Positions 1-11,349 of a stretch of DNA of 64,000 nucleotides are shown one piece after another. The notes under the pieces were generated by a model. The model saw nothing but the letters and a program-made list of their open reading frames with translations. It did no database searches and was not told the DNA's origin. Positions within the stretch are counted from its first letter, which is position 1; each line of letters begins with the position of its first letter. The position numbers and the translations under genes were made by a program. The stretch covers positions 65,719,412 to 65,783,411 of the forward strand of contig NC_080671.1 in assembly GCF_030247195.1 (NCBI RefSeq), given 5' to 3'. This stretch comes from Topomyia yanbarensis (Eukaryota; Arthropoda; Insecta; Diptera; Culicidae).

Positions 1-1503
1 ATGTGGAAAGTTTCAAAAACTTACATTTGAATCGACGAGGACGACGACGAAGGGATGAAAGAAAAAATAAAACTGTTTCCGATTATTCCAAACAGCTGAA
101 TGGCGTATGAATGTTAGTTTTCAAATTGAGCATGCTTTCATTTTCATCGAGAACAATTATTAACAGTTTCGATATCTTACGACGAATCCGACATTGTAGA
201 GGGCTTAGCCCGGGGGAACCAAGTAGTAGAAAAGATTGATGAGATACGGTTGGGCGGAGTAATAAAAAAGGATGCTTTTTATAGTATTGGAAGCCACGAT
301 AAACACGAAACAAGTTATAAATATTGTATTAGTAGAGAACCCGACTTTAGGAGTAAGAAACAAAAATACAAATAACAATTTTCAATAAACTACAAATACC
401 AGCTCACTAGAGGATGGTTGATCAGAGGAAGAGACTCGAATTTCAATCGTGCAAACACACACACAGAAACAAGTAAAACATAAAAATTTGTAGATGTTGT
501 CTCAGTTAAAAGTATTGGAAGGTAAACCAGATTCGATTTCTTTTACGACAAGAACGAAAATAATTGGATGGTGAATTGATGGAACTTAACGAGTTAGTAG
601 AGCAAACATCCACGAAATGTGCGAAATATGATAAAAAAAAACTCATATGTCGAAACAACCGTTTGACGAGAATAACAGTGAAAATAAAGATTTATGTTTA
701 CTTATGTTTTATCATGAATTGGATACAAAACAAAAATGACTTATAAAGGATTAATACAAGTGAAAATAAAGAAAAGTACCATATATTTATCCCGAGTTTT
801 CATTACAATCGAGAGTAAACCACTTTTAATAGAGAATGCCTTTAACTGCTACCTATCTTAGAAATTAAACATCTAAAATATAAACCTGGTAACACTAAAA
901 CAAATTGGAACAAATGTGAATCGGTGTGGGGCATCTGCCCACAATTGCTAGTAAAATTATAACAGAATCCAGACAGCACTACTTTGAAAATTCTGACAGC
1001 TACCATAGTCTTGAAGAATATCTACGGGTGCCAGTTTTTTCCAAGCAGACTACAGCTCATTTCCGTGGGATTCCATGAGAAACCGGCCGATCGCATAATA
1101 TGACCATCGACGGTTCGAACGAAACTTTGCAGTTGTGGTCGGTTTATGAATCTCCATAATTTTCTCTGCCAATTGCAATATTTTTATGCAAGAGCAATTT
1201 TTCAAAAGAGCATAGACATTTCTACGTGCAATAATTTCAATATTTTTTTGTTCGATTACTGTACTGCCTGTAAAAGCACAAGAGTCCCATATTGAAAAAC
1301 AGCAAGCCGAGAAAAACGCTGTTCAAGATTTACAATTTCATTGAGCCTTATGGATGGGACAACTATGTTTTGGCATTTGTTCGATATTTTTAACAAACCA
1401 GGTAATCTTATTTGTGCATTGTGATTTAGCGGTGATACAGAATACAATCCAACAGATAACTCATTTTCGAGAAAATCCTAACGGGACTGAAAAATACACT
1501 ATA
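1..1503. other. AT-rich DNA, no gene recognised
   Basis: This stretch contains only short, compositionally AT-driven open frames without recognisable domains. I see no splice-supported exon, tRNA or terminal repeat. A short stretch near 1238-1268 (ttttttgttcgattactgta) reappears inverted near 6611-6638, so part of it is probably old repeat DNA. Confidence 0.5.
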
Positions 1504-1855
1504 CACTGAAAAAAATTTCGTGTCATTTTCCACAAAAACAATAATTTATGTTAAAAATTTAAATTGCAAATTAACCCATTTTTTTTAAATTTTTCATATT
1601 TTGCCCACAAAAACCTATAGAGAAAAGAAATAGTTTGAATGTGATTGCATGATGGATAAGTTATCGGTAAAAAGTTTATCTAACAATAACTTTATACATG
1701 TTTTTAAATTTCATACTAATTGACATACAAAACTGGAATGTTAATACAGAATATAATTCTTTCGAGATACAAATATCTTTTGTTGGTTTTTGCTCTAACA
1801 AGAACAATTAATTCGTGTAATTATGCCCTTTTTAAAAGTTATTCGCGTTACCCCA
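1504..1855 (+). repeat. Partial copy of a CACTGAAAAAA-ended MITE
   Basis: The sequence starts with CACTGAAAAAAAT and is, in reverse orientation, recognisably the same as 5750-6222. Shared landmarks in order are a 'cattttccacaaaaac' block, a pyrimidine/purine-rich middle, 'ctaattgacatac', and a 'cctttttaaaagttattcgcgttac' block. This copy lacks the terminal repeat at its right end, so it is truncated. No coding capacity is seen. The non-autonomous DNA transposon assignment rests on the inverted ends of the second copy. Confidence 0.6.
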
Positions 1856-2797
1856 GCATGTCGACAATCTAATGTTTATCGTTTTAAAGGTGTGGTGAGC
1901 GGTGTCAAAGGGTTTCAGCAAGAACTTTGGGTGAAGCGAATTGACCAAAACTTTTGTGTACAATAATGCATCATTTCAATTACATTCTACAATTTTTTTC
2001 ATGCCAAAATACCGACAAGCGACTCGGTGATGAAGCTTTTTGTAGAACGGCTCTGGAAAAAACACGATTTGCAGTGATATCTGCCACTCAAAAACTACTT
2101 AACAGATTTATTTCAAATTTTGCATGCACATTCAATGTAAAAAACACCCAACCCCTACGTTGAGTTTTCGAGATAATTGAAAATAAGAAACTTTCCAGTG
2201 TATTTGTATTAAGTAACTTTCCAGTATATCTTTGTCTTGCAGAAACGCGAATGACTTATGAAAAGATCGTAATAAAACAAAATAATTCGTTGTTAAAATA
2301 AAATTTAAATAATCCCGAGAACTACCACTTTGTGAATATGATTCTAAACAAAATGATCTTAACAAAAAATTTCTCAAATGTAATAGTTCTCGTAATATTT
2401 TATATTTTGTAAAAATCTTTAAGAATACATTCTAGCAAATTTAGAAATGTATGCAATTTTTCGGTGAGCAAGTTTGTGTTCATAGACAATCAACCTAATC
2501 AAACTTAGCTTCCCATTCTAGAAATTGACCTTAATCCGTATTTTGGACCATCTCTACAAAGAAGAGCTCGTAATAATTTAGGTAATTGTTGTTATTTGAC
2601 TGCTATGGTAACTCGATTAAGATATATGTTACAACCTCCCCTCCCCATAGGTTCTCAATGTAGTGACCGGACAATATTCTTCTAAAAATATTTAGTGCAA
2701 TGTTCAATTAAATCAGCCAGCATCAATTTTTTTTAATCCAATCAATTTTGGTTTGATGAGGCTACGCCACTGGATGAGACATTTCTTATTCCTACTA
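1856..2797. other. Non-coding DNA with a fragment of a dispersed repeat
   Basis: No gene is supported here. Bases about 2231-2376 (landmarks 'gatcgtaataaaacaaaata' and 'cccgagaactaccac') match two separated blocks at 4745-4795 and 5573-5625. That makes this an undivided copy of a repeat that is split elsewhere. Confidence 0.5.
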
Positions 2798-3276
2798 CAG
2801 GTATACCTCGATTTAACATACATTTTCCGATTCAATCATGTACGTTAAATCGAATTTTATGTAAAATCGAAACACAAAAGAAATATTTGTTTTCGAATAG
2901 AATTATTTTTTTATTCATCACACGAAATATTTACGAGGATATTACTGATTGTATCCACCTAACAGTGACATAGAAACCAAATATTCACAATTAAACAATT
3001 AGATTGCTCTTCTGATCATAAACAACATATTTATCTTAACCTTGCCAAATATTCGCCATTCTAGCGAAAAAACGAAAATAAATTATGTTTCTTTAAACAT
3101 TGGAAGTGGATCATAAAATAAAATTGATATTGATTCTTAACATTTCATTAAAAAAATTAAAAAAATTTAAAAAAAAGTTGCATGTATGTTAAATCGAGGT
3201 AAAAATTACATTAGATCGAAATATGTTAAATCGAGGGTATGTTAAATCGTGAGTATGTCAAATCGAGGTATACCTG
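2798..3276. mobile_element. TA-flanked MITE with CAGGTATACCTCGATTTAAC ends
   Basis: The left end CAGGTATACCTCGATTTAAC is matched in inverted orientation at the right end (…aaatcgaggtatacctg), and both ends are flanked by TA (2796-2797 and 3277-3278). The right arm contains several tandem variants of 'TATGTTAAATCGAG' before the terminus. There is no transposase frame. TA target duplication and a CAG start are typical of Tc1/mariner-derived MITEs; that family assignment is inferred from the ends only. Confidence 0.8.
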
Positions 3277-3922
3277 TACCCGGATTTCTTCTTCACGCCA
3301 CCAGTTTTCGCGTAGTAGGAGACCCGACTGTACACCCAATTCTCTAGTTTGCATACAAGTATGACGCTCATCCTCGCAAAAAAGCGTTCGTTTATAGCTC
3401 AGACACAGTGCAATGAGTTTATTCCCGGTAAGCGTTATCTTTGTTAGTGTTACTAGCAAGGACACATCTGATGCACTATGCTACCACCAGATGGCAGTGT
3501 GGTTAGATATAGGTAAGAGTTACATGTTTTCGGTAAGGTGGATACACAGATGTAACAAAGTCTAACCATCAGGGGTTTACGGCTAAGAAAGCGTTTCACA
3601 TTAAACGATTTTTTTAGCCTTATGGTGTAGTCTTACAACTTTAACGAAGAATGGTGCCCGTATAAGCCAATTTTGAAATCTTTTTGTTAGAGGTTGTTGT
3701 TTGTTACTGTATATATTCTAACATTCGTGAATGACCATCACTACGACAATTTCTTAAAATCGTTAACCTATAACTGATTATTATGTAGAATGGTCGAAGC
3801 CCAGTCGATGCATAAATGCACTATGAAAATATCTAGCGAGCTTTTTCATGAGTGGAAAAATTCTATCCGAACAGCCTGGAAAGGATTGCGGTGCAACTGC
3901 GATACAGATTACTCTTCAAATA
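3277..3922. other. No gene or repeat recognised
   Basis: Moderate-complexity intergenic DNA. Short frames here lack domains, a codon bias I can identify, or splice context. Nothing further can be supported. Confidence 0.4.
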
Positions 3923-4057
3923 CACTGAAGTCTTTTTATGTGGTTTTTTATGCGCCTTGTTTGCGGATTTTCAAAGTTATGAAGGTTTTTTGCGCGGATT
4001 TTCAAAGTTAAGCGGTTTTTTATGTGGACGATCCCCCGCATAAAAAAAACTTCAGTG
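3923..4057. mobile_element. Short TA-flanked MITE (CACTGAAGTTTTTTTATGCGG type)
   Basis: A 135-bp palindromic unit begins CACTGAAGTCTTTTTATG and ends with its imperfect complement, CATAAAAAAAACTTCAGTG. TA lies on both sides (3921-3922 and 4058-4059). The interior carries 'gcggattttcaaagtta' repeats and a 'gatcccccgcata' block like that of the larger element at 44193-44894, so the two appear to belong to related families. Non-coding. Confidence 0.8.
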
Positions 4058-4059
4058 TA

Positions 4060-5749
4060 TTTGCTTTGCATTCGACACTCGTTTCCAATCAACCTGTAGA
4101 CGTTTCAATTTAACCGTTATGCTTCTACCTACATATAGGTATTAAGCAAGCAAAGTATATTTAAAGATAACCGTCCATCTAGTAGCTGATGCTTGTACCA
4201 ATATTGTGTTTGCTTGTACTGTTAGCAAATGTACAATTTGTGCACTGTGTCGCCACCAATTGGTAGGAACTGAAGTTTTTGAGAAATGTAGTTGTGGACA
4301 GGCCCGCCGAGAGGGGGGTCAGAGCGTACCTTTCTCGTAGATATCAAGACGATATTGTAAGCCATTTGAAAGCTATACCACTGGCTATACGAAAACAAAA
4401 TAATTAAAATGCATTTAGTATCCATTTTTGCATCAACTTTGCACTCCCGCGCAGAAAAGTTTGTTTAACAAACGTCCTACGCTGATCCACTTTGCTCAAC
4501 GTTTTGTTGAATGTAGGGCTAGTTTTTTGTTGGGTTTGACGTCTTACACGTAGCGCAAAATACATTATGAATTTCTATTTTGATGGATTTCGCTGTTTTT
4601 AATTTTAATTTCGCTGATTTTTAAAGATGCATCACAAGTGATCAGTCCCTAGTTTCAAATAGTTTACAATATCACCTCGATGTTTTGGGGAGATTTACAG
4701 GAAATTATATGGGCCTTTTGAAAACTCTTTTGTTGTTGATGGATAAATGCGAATAACTTTTGAAAAGGTCGTAAAAAACAAAATAATTCTGAGCAGGAGC
4801 ATGATGACCATACAATTCATAGTTGCTACTCCGTGATTGACCAGAACAAGCAAAATTGCTCAGAGAAACGAATGGAGGCTTGGAGTAGCTATCCATCCTC
4901 AATGTGCACGTTTCGAGAGTTCTATGTTTTGAAACGTCAATAACAGCGTCGGCCACGTCCTTACAGTCATCGGGGAAGGAAAGGAATGTTAGTGTAACAA
5001 ACGTTTTTATGGAGAAAACCGTGTATACCTCTGCATCTCCACGTTTGCCACGGGAAAGAGCTTTTTGTTTTGGATTCACCTTCATAAATGATACGATCTA
5101 TGAAACTTTCCGAAGTGTGATCATGTATTGATTGCTCTGGGCAGCCGACTGCCGAGAATCTATGAAAGATTTATCGTTCGATGAATTAATTCCGTAATGC
5201 TTAGCTTGAAAAAATGCAACTCCAACTCCAAAAAAATGCAACTCGCTTCTCCGTACTAAATAGACGACAATAACTCTCACAGGATAAAAATTATTCTTTC
5301 AACATCCGCCTATCTTCGTGAATGAGTATAAGTTCTGATAAATATCACACTTCAGCGCAACCAAATCGAACGATTGTACTACCCGGCAAATATCAGCGGC
5401 TTTATACGTTTAAACACTTCAGAAAACCAACACCAAGAACAAAGCACAATGTGCCGAAAATGTACCATAAACTCTGTTGTTGCACTCCAAGCCCACCCTC
5501 ACCACGTCACCGACCACGACCAATACATACGTTTCTGTTTAGCTGTTCACTTCCCTTACATTCTATTGCTAAAATAAAATCTAAAATATCCCGAGAACTA
5601 CCACATTTCAGAAAATATTTTTTGTGAGCATTTTGATTTAAAATGGCGTTTAGAAAAGAAAATTGTATTTTTGACTGCAAATATGTAGTACGAATTATTA
5701 AAATATAGTTTTTTTATTTTTTATTTAAGGTTTAACCATGATCCTAATA
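4060..5749. other. Intergenic DNA with a split dispersed repeat
   Basis: Two blocks, about 4745-4795 and 5573-5625, together correspond to the contiguous repeat at 2231-2376. The intervening ~780 bp therefore look inserted, or the repeat was disrupted. A 126-codon open frame on the minus strand (4705-5085) lies largely in that intervening part but shows no domain I recognise. No host gene can be supported. Confidence 0.45.
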
Positions 5750-6222
5750 CACTGAAAAAATTTCTTTTTCGTCTTTAAAACGATAAACATTATATTGTTG
5801 ATATTTTATGATAGGGTAACGCGAATAATTTTTAAAAGGGAATTAATTGTTTGTATTGGAGCAAGATTCCAAATATCTCGACAAGTATCACATTTTGGAA
5901 TATTTTTGTTAAATGCATTTTGATTTAAAATTAAACTTACAATTATATTCTGTGATAGAATTACATTTCTGTATGTCAATTAGTATGAAATTTAAAGTTA
6001 TGTGTAAAGTTATTGTTAGAAAAACTGTTTTGCCGTTAAGTTTTCCATCATACAACCACATTCAAATTGTTTCTTTTCTCTTTAGATTTTCTCTTTTCTT
6101 TTGTTGTTCTTTTTTTCTCTTTTCATTTGATGACGAAATATAAAAAAATAAAAAATAGATGTTTTGCAATTCAAGTTTTAAACAGTTTTTGTGTGAAAAA
6201 TGACACAACATTTTTTTCAGTG
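5750..6222. mobile_element. MITE with CACTGAAAAAAAT terminal inverted repeats
   Basis: The unit begins CACTGAAAAAATTTC and ends AACATTTTTTTCAGTG, giving inverted termini of about 13-16 bp. The interior is AT-rich and non-coding; the overlapping short open frames are compositional. The inverted partner at 1504-1855 shows that this is a dispersed family. TA precedes the left end, but the right flank is TT, so the target duplication has decayed or the right boundary is off by a base. Confidence 0.7.
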
Positions 6223-6642
6223 TTTATTTTTTGTGCGCTCAAAAAAATTGAAACGTTAATTCTATTTGCTTCAATCCACTTAAAATCCATATGAGTAAGA
6301 AATGCTAATGTTATACAGCGCACACATACCTTCTATGTGTCAACTGTATAAACTGTGTATGCGCACACATAAGTTATATGTGCGTATTTTTATAGAATCG
6401 GGTTTTATGAGCTTTATAGCTATGAAATGTGAATGTAAGATTAATATTTCTTGTAAATACACACATTAGGTTTATGAGATAGCAAATAGTGTCTATATGC
6501 CACCGCAAATTGCAAAAATTTATGTGTAAAATCAATAGGCATAACCTTTACATTTTTATCAGTGTACGGAAGTATTCATTCCATATAACTCGATCTCAGA
6601 TAGTTTTGCTGTAATACAGTAATCGAACAAAAAATTTGTTAA
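6223..6642. other. AT-rich spacer with GCGCACACATA palindromic motifs
   Basis: The motif 'gcgcacacata' occurs at about 6319 and 6361, with inverted near-copies ('tatgtgcg', 'tatgtgtc') between and after them, so the area can fold. It ends near 'atcagtgtac', which resembles the CACTG-type ends of nearby MITEs. No gene is recognised. Confidence 0.35.
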
Positions 6643-7423
6643 GGAGGCCCTCTTATATAATTGTGGCAAAAAGTACCTAATGTTGAATAATTTTTTTTTT
6701 TTTGAAGTAGTAAAATGACTTAGACATATACTTTTCTACGGCACATGTACGTACACGTCATATGACAAAAATACTATCTCTCTAGCTGGTGGAAAATAAT
6801 AAACAAAGATGGCAAAATAAATGGGATTGTTTCCAACCCAGAAACTGCATAAGTGTTCGTGAGACCGGTCGACAAGAACTCAATGTGCGTAATTCTGTAA
6901 AAAGTTTATTAAGGTTTCATCTTCAAAATAAAAGTTTTCGAGTGTGAGGTGTCAAAAATGGCTTTCTCGGAACAAGATTTTTCGAATCTACGGGCATTCT
7001 CGTTTTTGAACCATTCAACCAATTAACTTCGGGTTTGGCCCGCCTACAAGAAGACAACATTCTCGGGCATTGTAACATACAAAATCGCAATATTTTGATC
7101 ATAAACGATTTTTTGCAGCCAGCAGAAGTGGAAAAATCATGCGAAAAAACGATACTTTATTTTCAAGTGGTCGCCATTTTGTTTCTATATCGATTTTTTT
7201 CATGTTTCGTGCCCGCAGATGAGGTCGGTTTTCAAAACAACTTTTGCTGGAGCCGCCATTTTGAATCCCATTTTTGACACGTCATTCTCGAAAATTTTTA
7301 TTTTATAAATGAAACCTCAAAAAACTTTTTGCAGAATAGCGCTCATGTCTAAGTCATTTTACTTCTTCAAAAAAAAATTATCAAGCATTAGGTACTTTTT
7401 GCACAATTATATAAGAGGATCCC
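6643..7423. mobile_element. Foldback MITE flanked by TTAA
   Basis: The left arm, from GGAGGCCCTCTTATATAATT through 'gtacctaatgttga' to 'atgacttagacat', is repeated inverted at 7350-7423 ('atgtctaagtcattttac…aggtactttttgcacaattatataagagga'). A second inner pair is a block near 6890-6980 ('aaaaagtttatt', 'gtgtcaaaaatgg') matched near 7260-7345. TTAA occurs at both boundaries (6639-6642 and 7424-7427), which fits TTAA-specific MITEs described from mosquitoes. The short frames inside are not transposase. Confidence 0.75.
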
Positions 7424-7641
7424 CTTAAATTAGGGCACATAGAAACGTTTACGCCCTTTTTCAAAATTGCACTTGAATCAATATCTTTATTAACTGTGGA
7501 AAATGTGTTGTCTTCCATGTCGGTGAAACGTGTATAGTTTCATCGGAATATAAGATAGTCGAACACGATTTTAACAATTTTCGGACGGAATTCCTTGATG
7601 GATACTTATGCATTAGAAGGTGATATTTTTCCAGTTTTTTG

Positions 7642-8010
7642 TCAGAGGACACTTAAAAATTGGCAAATTTTGTGAAACAATGGAAGTTTAAGAATCCCAA
7701 AGGTATAATTAAACCGTGGTTCAAGGGGATGGATGAGGGTCGCGACATTATCCGGGTGATATCTCGGGTCATATCCATACGTCATCATTATACGTTGGGT
7801 GCACATCATCGGCGTATCGAGGTCATGGAGAGCGATCTCTGCGCTTATGGTGATGGTTATCGCGACATTAAACATGTTGTCTAAACGTGTGCCAAGTATT
7901 TTAGCGGTAGATCTCCGCTAAACGATTCCCTTCGGTCTTGTTCCCGTCCGATATGTGCTGGCTATCCGCAATCTCGCCTATATGTCTTTCATATACATAT
8001 TTTAGGCACG
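7642..8010 (+). pseudogene. 3' fragment of RNase H-type LINE ORF2
   Basis: The frame at 7660-7884 reads as the C-terminal end of a non-LTR retrotransposon ORF2. It carries the series 'DEGRDIIRVISR', 'HYTLGAHHRRI' and 'DLCAYGDGYRDIKHVV', which aligns with the same region of the minus-strand LINE at 19316-19706 ('DVGRDFIRIMSR', 'HYTLDAHLRHI', 'SLCACDDGYHDIEHVVW'). The conserved C-x-C…H cluster after RNase H is the Zn-knuckle-like tail of these elements; here one Cys has become Tyr (CAYGDG). A stop interrupts the frame directly after HVV, and sequence similar to the last ORF2 codons continues to about 8010. The copy is 5'-truncated and dead. No RT or endonuclease part is present. Confidence 0.7.
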
Positions 8011-8470
8011 ATAAATATCCAAATTTAGTTATCTCTTTTCTTTTGGTTGATATGCTAACAGCTACCTGAAAATGTGGCCCCAAAAGTGTTCCCAGTGGAT
8101 TCAAGGTTCACAATGACAGTAATCTTCCGCTCGTCAAAAACTGCAAGTTCAAATTCTTTAATCTGAATAAAAGTGCATTGAAATTATTTTGTATATCGAT
8201 TCAGGTATTCAATTGTTTTAAGATCTAGACTAGTGACTGGATTGCGCTTAAATAGGTATCATCATCTTTGCTACGTACCTAAGAAGAAGTACAGTTAAAA
8301 TTTTTGCCTGGAAAATGTGAAATGCTCCCGTTTGAGCGAAGCGAAAAGTCCATCCTGCCATTTGAGCTAATGCGTTGAATAGAGATCTATATATCTGCTA
8401 TACTGCTCTAACTAACGTGTTCAAATGGGTGAGATTAATAGAGGAGCTAAGATGAATTAGGGAGCAGTAA
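8011..8470. other. Non-coding flank, possible LINE 3' tail
   Basis: The first part probably includes the 3' untranslated tail of the LINE fragment that ends near 8010. The remainder has no recognised feature. Confidence 0.35.
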
Positions 8471-9446
8471 CCCTAGAACGTTGCACTTGCGTTTTCCACC
8501 CTAGAACGTTGCACTGGGGTACAAATGTACCCCTCGCGTTTGATCGCAATTTTCGCAGGTAAAAATGCATGCAAAAGAAATGCATAATACATCATTTTCT
8601 TCGTTTTTTAATTTCAAAAAGAGCTGTGCAAGTAAAAGTACGGTATTTACTGAATCAATGATACATAGATTGCTTTGAACGGTTTATATCGGAAAATATC
8701 GCGGTTTTGACTTTTTTCACAAAAATTATTATAACTTTGCGAATTTTCAACCGATTTGAAAAAAATCAAATGATTCTAAAAGTTGAAAGAATGGTCTTAA
8801 AATATTATAGAATGGAATTTCGATATCTTTGATAAATTGCAATTATTTGGAAGAGTGAAAGTTTAAAAATCGGGTTTTGGAAAATACCACAAAATGGGGT
8901 GAAAATTAAAAGGAAAAAATATTTCTGATCAATAATACATTGGTGACGCAACGTTACTGTTACAGCAGTTTTTGTGCGCAAATTATACTTGCGAGCCATT
9001 GCTTTGCAAAACAATAAAAAATAAACAATAAAACAATAAAAATCGAAAAAAATAGAACGATTTCTTGTTTTTCTTCAAAATTAAATTAAATTAATTGAAT
9101 AAATGGTTAAAAACGATTATATAATACTAATTGTTACTTACGCAGTAAAATAACCAGTATTTAAACTGATATTGTCACGAATCACATTTCCACTGACAGC
9201 ACGAAACCTGACGAAACACTAACGGCAACCGTACACTGGGGTACAAATGTACCCCAACGCCAACTTTGACACCTGCTTCCACGTAGGCTATAAGCAAACT
9301 AGCTATACCACCTTTTCCTACTCTTACTAGGAACTCTAAATTGAATTATGGTTAGAGTCCCAGGACGATAAATACCGAATTCTCGTCTTCACACGGCTCC
9401 AAAGAAGCCGTGGGGTACATTTGTACCCCAGTGCAACGTTCTAGGG
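8471..9446. mobile_element. piggyBac-like MITE (CCCTAGAACG ends, TTAA target)
   Basis: The termini are CCCTAGAACGTTGCAC… on the left and its complement …CAACGTTCTAGGG on the right (ending 9446), followed by TTAA (9447-9450). The left flank reads GTAA, one change from TTAA. A CCCTAG start with TTAA duplication is the hallmark of the piggyBac superfamily. The left terminus is duplicated in tandem (starts at 8471 and 8499). The 18-bp palindrome GGGGTACAAATGTACCCC lies at 8516-8533 and 9238-9255, and with a complementary core at 9412-9429, so it serves as a subterminal repeat. The interior has no transposase frame. Confidence 0.8.
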
Positions 9447-9511
9447 TTAATATAAAACATAATTATTGTACATGGAGAATTTCAGACGCGTGCATTGGGT
9501 GCGCGAGATAC

Positions 9512-9610
9512 CTACGTGGCTAATCTCAGGATTTGGTTTGTTAGAACTTTCGAGTGGGTAATTACCACTGACTTAGGTGGGGTAGTACTACCAATACTAC
9601 CCATGTGAGC
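9512..9610 (-). repeat. Fragment of a dispersed repeat shared with 63376-63480
   Basis: Read on the minus strand, this segment contains 'gggtagta', 'tacccactcgaaagtt' and 'cctgagat' plus a CACGTA block in the same order as plus-strand bases 63376-63480. It is a short inverted-orientation second copy. No family name is assigned. Confidence 0.6.
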
Positions 9611-10078
9611 CGTCGACCCTAATTGGGTCATTGAGCCGTATGCTGTTTTTGTTTTTTCCGATGCAGCTGAAGTTGAAACTACGTTGTCGAACTTTTCTTT
9701 CGGTTTTTTTGCACGCAAAATAACAAAGAAAAAACATTTTTTTGAAATTTATATATTACGACCACACCATATAAAGAACTACACACCAAAAAATATGAAT
9801 TTTATCATTGATGTTATTGCAAACATGGCACAATTTAACAAACCGTAATTCACGATATGACGAAACATTACCGTGTTTCGTTTAATTTTACATGAAACAT
9901 ATACTTTACATGCGCAATGAGATAATAAAGGGCGAACACAAAATTATTGCGACACATTTAACAGGGCATAAATTTTTTACCATTGGGTAAAAATCAACCA
10001 AATTTTGCACACTTTCTCATTGATGTGTATTGTTTACATGCTGTCAAACTCGAAGTCGTGTTTTTCGATTTAACGAAA

Positions 10079-11097
10079 ATGGAGGTGAACCAACGCGAGT
10101 CGAGAGAACAAATTATTTCCAAACACCTGGAATTTCCTGACCTGTCGCACCGGCAGTTGGGAAAAATGTTGAACATTCACCATTCAACCATCTCCAGAGT
10201 GTTGAAGCGGTTCCAGGAGCGGTTGACGTTGGAGCACGCCAAGGGAGCTGGAAGAAGACCAGGACCGGAGAACAAAAAGACGGAGGGAAAGGTGAAGCGG
10301 ATGATTAAAGCAAATCCCAACGTCTCAAGCCGTGATTTGGCTAAAAAGATCGGCATGTCGCAGAGCTACGTCCAGAATGCAAAGAAGAGAGCTGGACTAC
10401 ATACATACAAGGTACAGAACTTCCCAAACCGCGATGAGTGGCAACAATCGACGGCTAAAACTCGGGCACGGAAGCTCTACGAGAAGATGCTGACAAAATA
10501 TGGCTGCTGTGTGATGGACGACGAAACGTACATAAAAGCCGATTTTAAGCAAATTCCGGAGTTAGAGTTTTTCACCGGCAAGAGCAAGTTCTATGTGGAC
10601 GACAAATTTAAGAAGAAGAAAATGTCGAAGTTCGCCTCCAAATACTTCATTTGGCAGGCTATCTGCTCTTGCGGACTGAGGAGTGAGCCTTTCGTTACAA
10701 AGGGCGAGATCTACAAATCTGAGTGCCTCGAGAAGCGCCTTTTGCCGTTCTTGCATCAGCACGACGAAGCTCCGCTATTTTGGCCAGATTTGGCATCATG
10801 CCACTATTCTAAAAGTGTCCTGGAGTGGTATCAGGCCAATTCTGTCCATTTTGTTCCAAAGGACATGAATCCGCCAAACTGTCCGGAGCTGCGCCCGGTG
10901 GAGCAGTACTGGGCAATGATGAAGCGGGAACTTCGGAAGAGCAAGAAGACAGTCAAAGACGAGAAGGACATGTTAAGAACATGGAAAAAACTGAGAAGCT
11001 GGTACCGGATGACACTGTAAAGACTTTGATGGAGGGCATCAAGCGAAAATGCGTTCAATTTTACACTCAAGGCTCCATCGAATTACTTTTCTTTTGA
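10079..11097 (+). pseudogene. DD37E transposase with a C-terminal frameshift
   Basis: The DDE/D transposase starts best at the ATG at 10079 (MEVNQRESREQ); the frame is open further upstream but that part looks like leader. The first ~120 residues hold two helix-turn-helix units for TIR binding ('LSHRQLGKMLNIHHSTISRV' and 'SSRDLAKKIGMSQSYVQ') with a basic GRR linker. Catalytic positions are visible: Asp in 'VMDDETY', Asp in 'FWPDLASCHY' and Glu in 'RPVEQYW'. There are 37 residues between the second Asp and the Glu, the DD37E signature. The original frame runs to 11020 with an aberrant tail. The family-like C-terminus ('LVPDDTVKTLMEGIKRK') continues in another frame to 11097, so a single-base indel in the A-run near 10985 truncates the catalytic protein after the DDE triad. 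The protein is probably inactive. Confidence 0.9.
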
Positions 11098-11110
11098 TTT
11101 TTGAAGTAAA

Positions 11111-11349
11111 TCTATCTATCTATCTATCTATATATATAAAAGTCAATGTTTGTATGTATATGATTTATGGACTCCCAAACGGCTTAACCGATTGCCGACA
11201 AAATTTATACATAGCAGGCATTTGTTCTGGAGAGTGTTTGTGTGCTATTGCTTGGGGATTACTTGCCCGCCAGATGGCGCTTCAGAACAAATTGTGTTTT
11301 TCTACTATTTCGTAGAAAGTCGCAGCAACGCGCGATGGGTATTAGCTAG
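11111..11349 (+). mobile_element. Short non-autonomous Helitron-like insertion
   Basis: The segment begins TCTATCTATC preceded by A and ends 'attagCTAG' followed by T. This fits Helitron termini (5'-TC … CTRR-3') inserted between A and T without target duplication. Just after the TCTA microsatellite and 'tatatataaaagtcaatg' it carries 'ctcccaaacggcttaaccgat', and near the end 'gcaacgcgcgatgggt'. Both are typical of the many small Helitron-derived repeats in insect genomes (family knowledge). It sits inside the ITmDD37E transposon and is therefore younger. Non-coding. Confidence 0.65.

Noticed and set aside
4705..5085. 126-codon minus-strand frame
   Set aside because: Its C-terminal part runs into a dispersed repeat and the rest has no recognised domain; kept only as a note in the regional entry.
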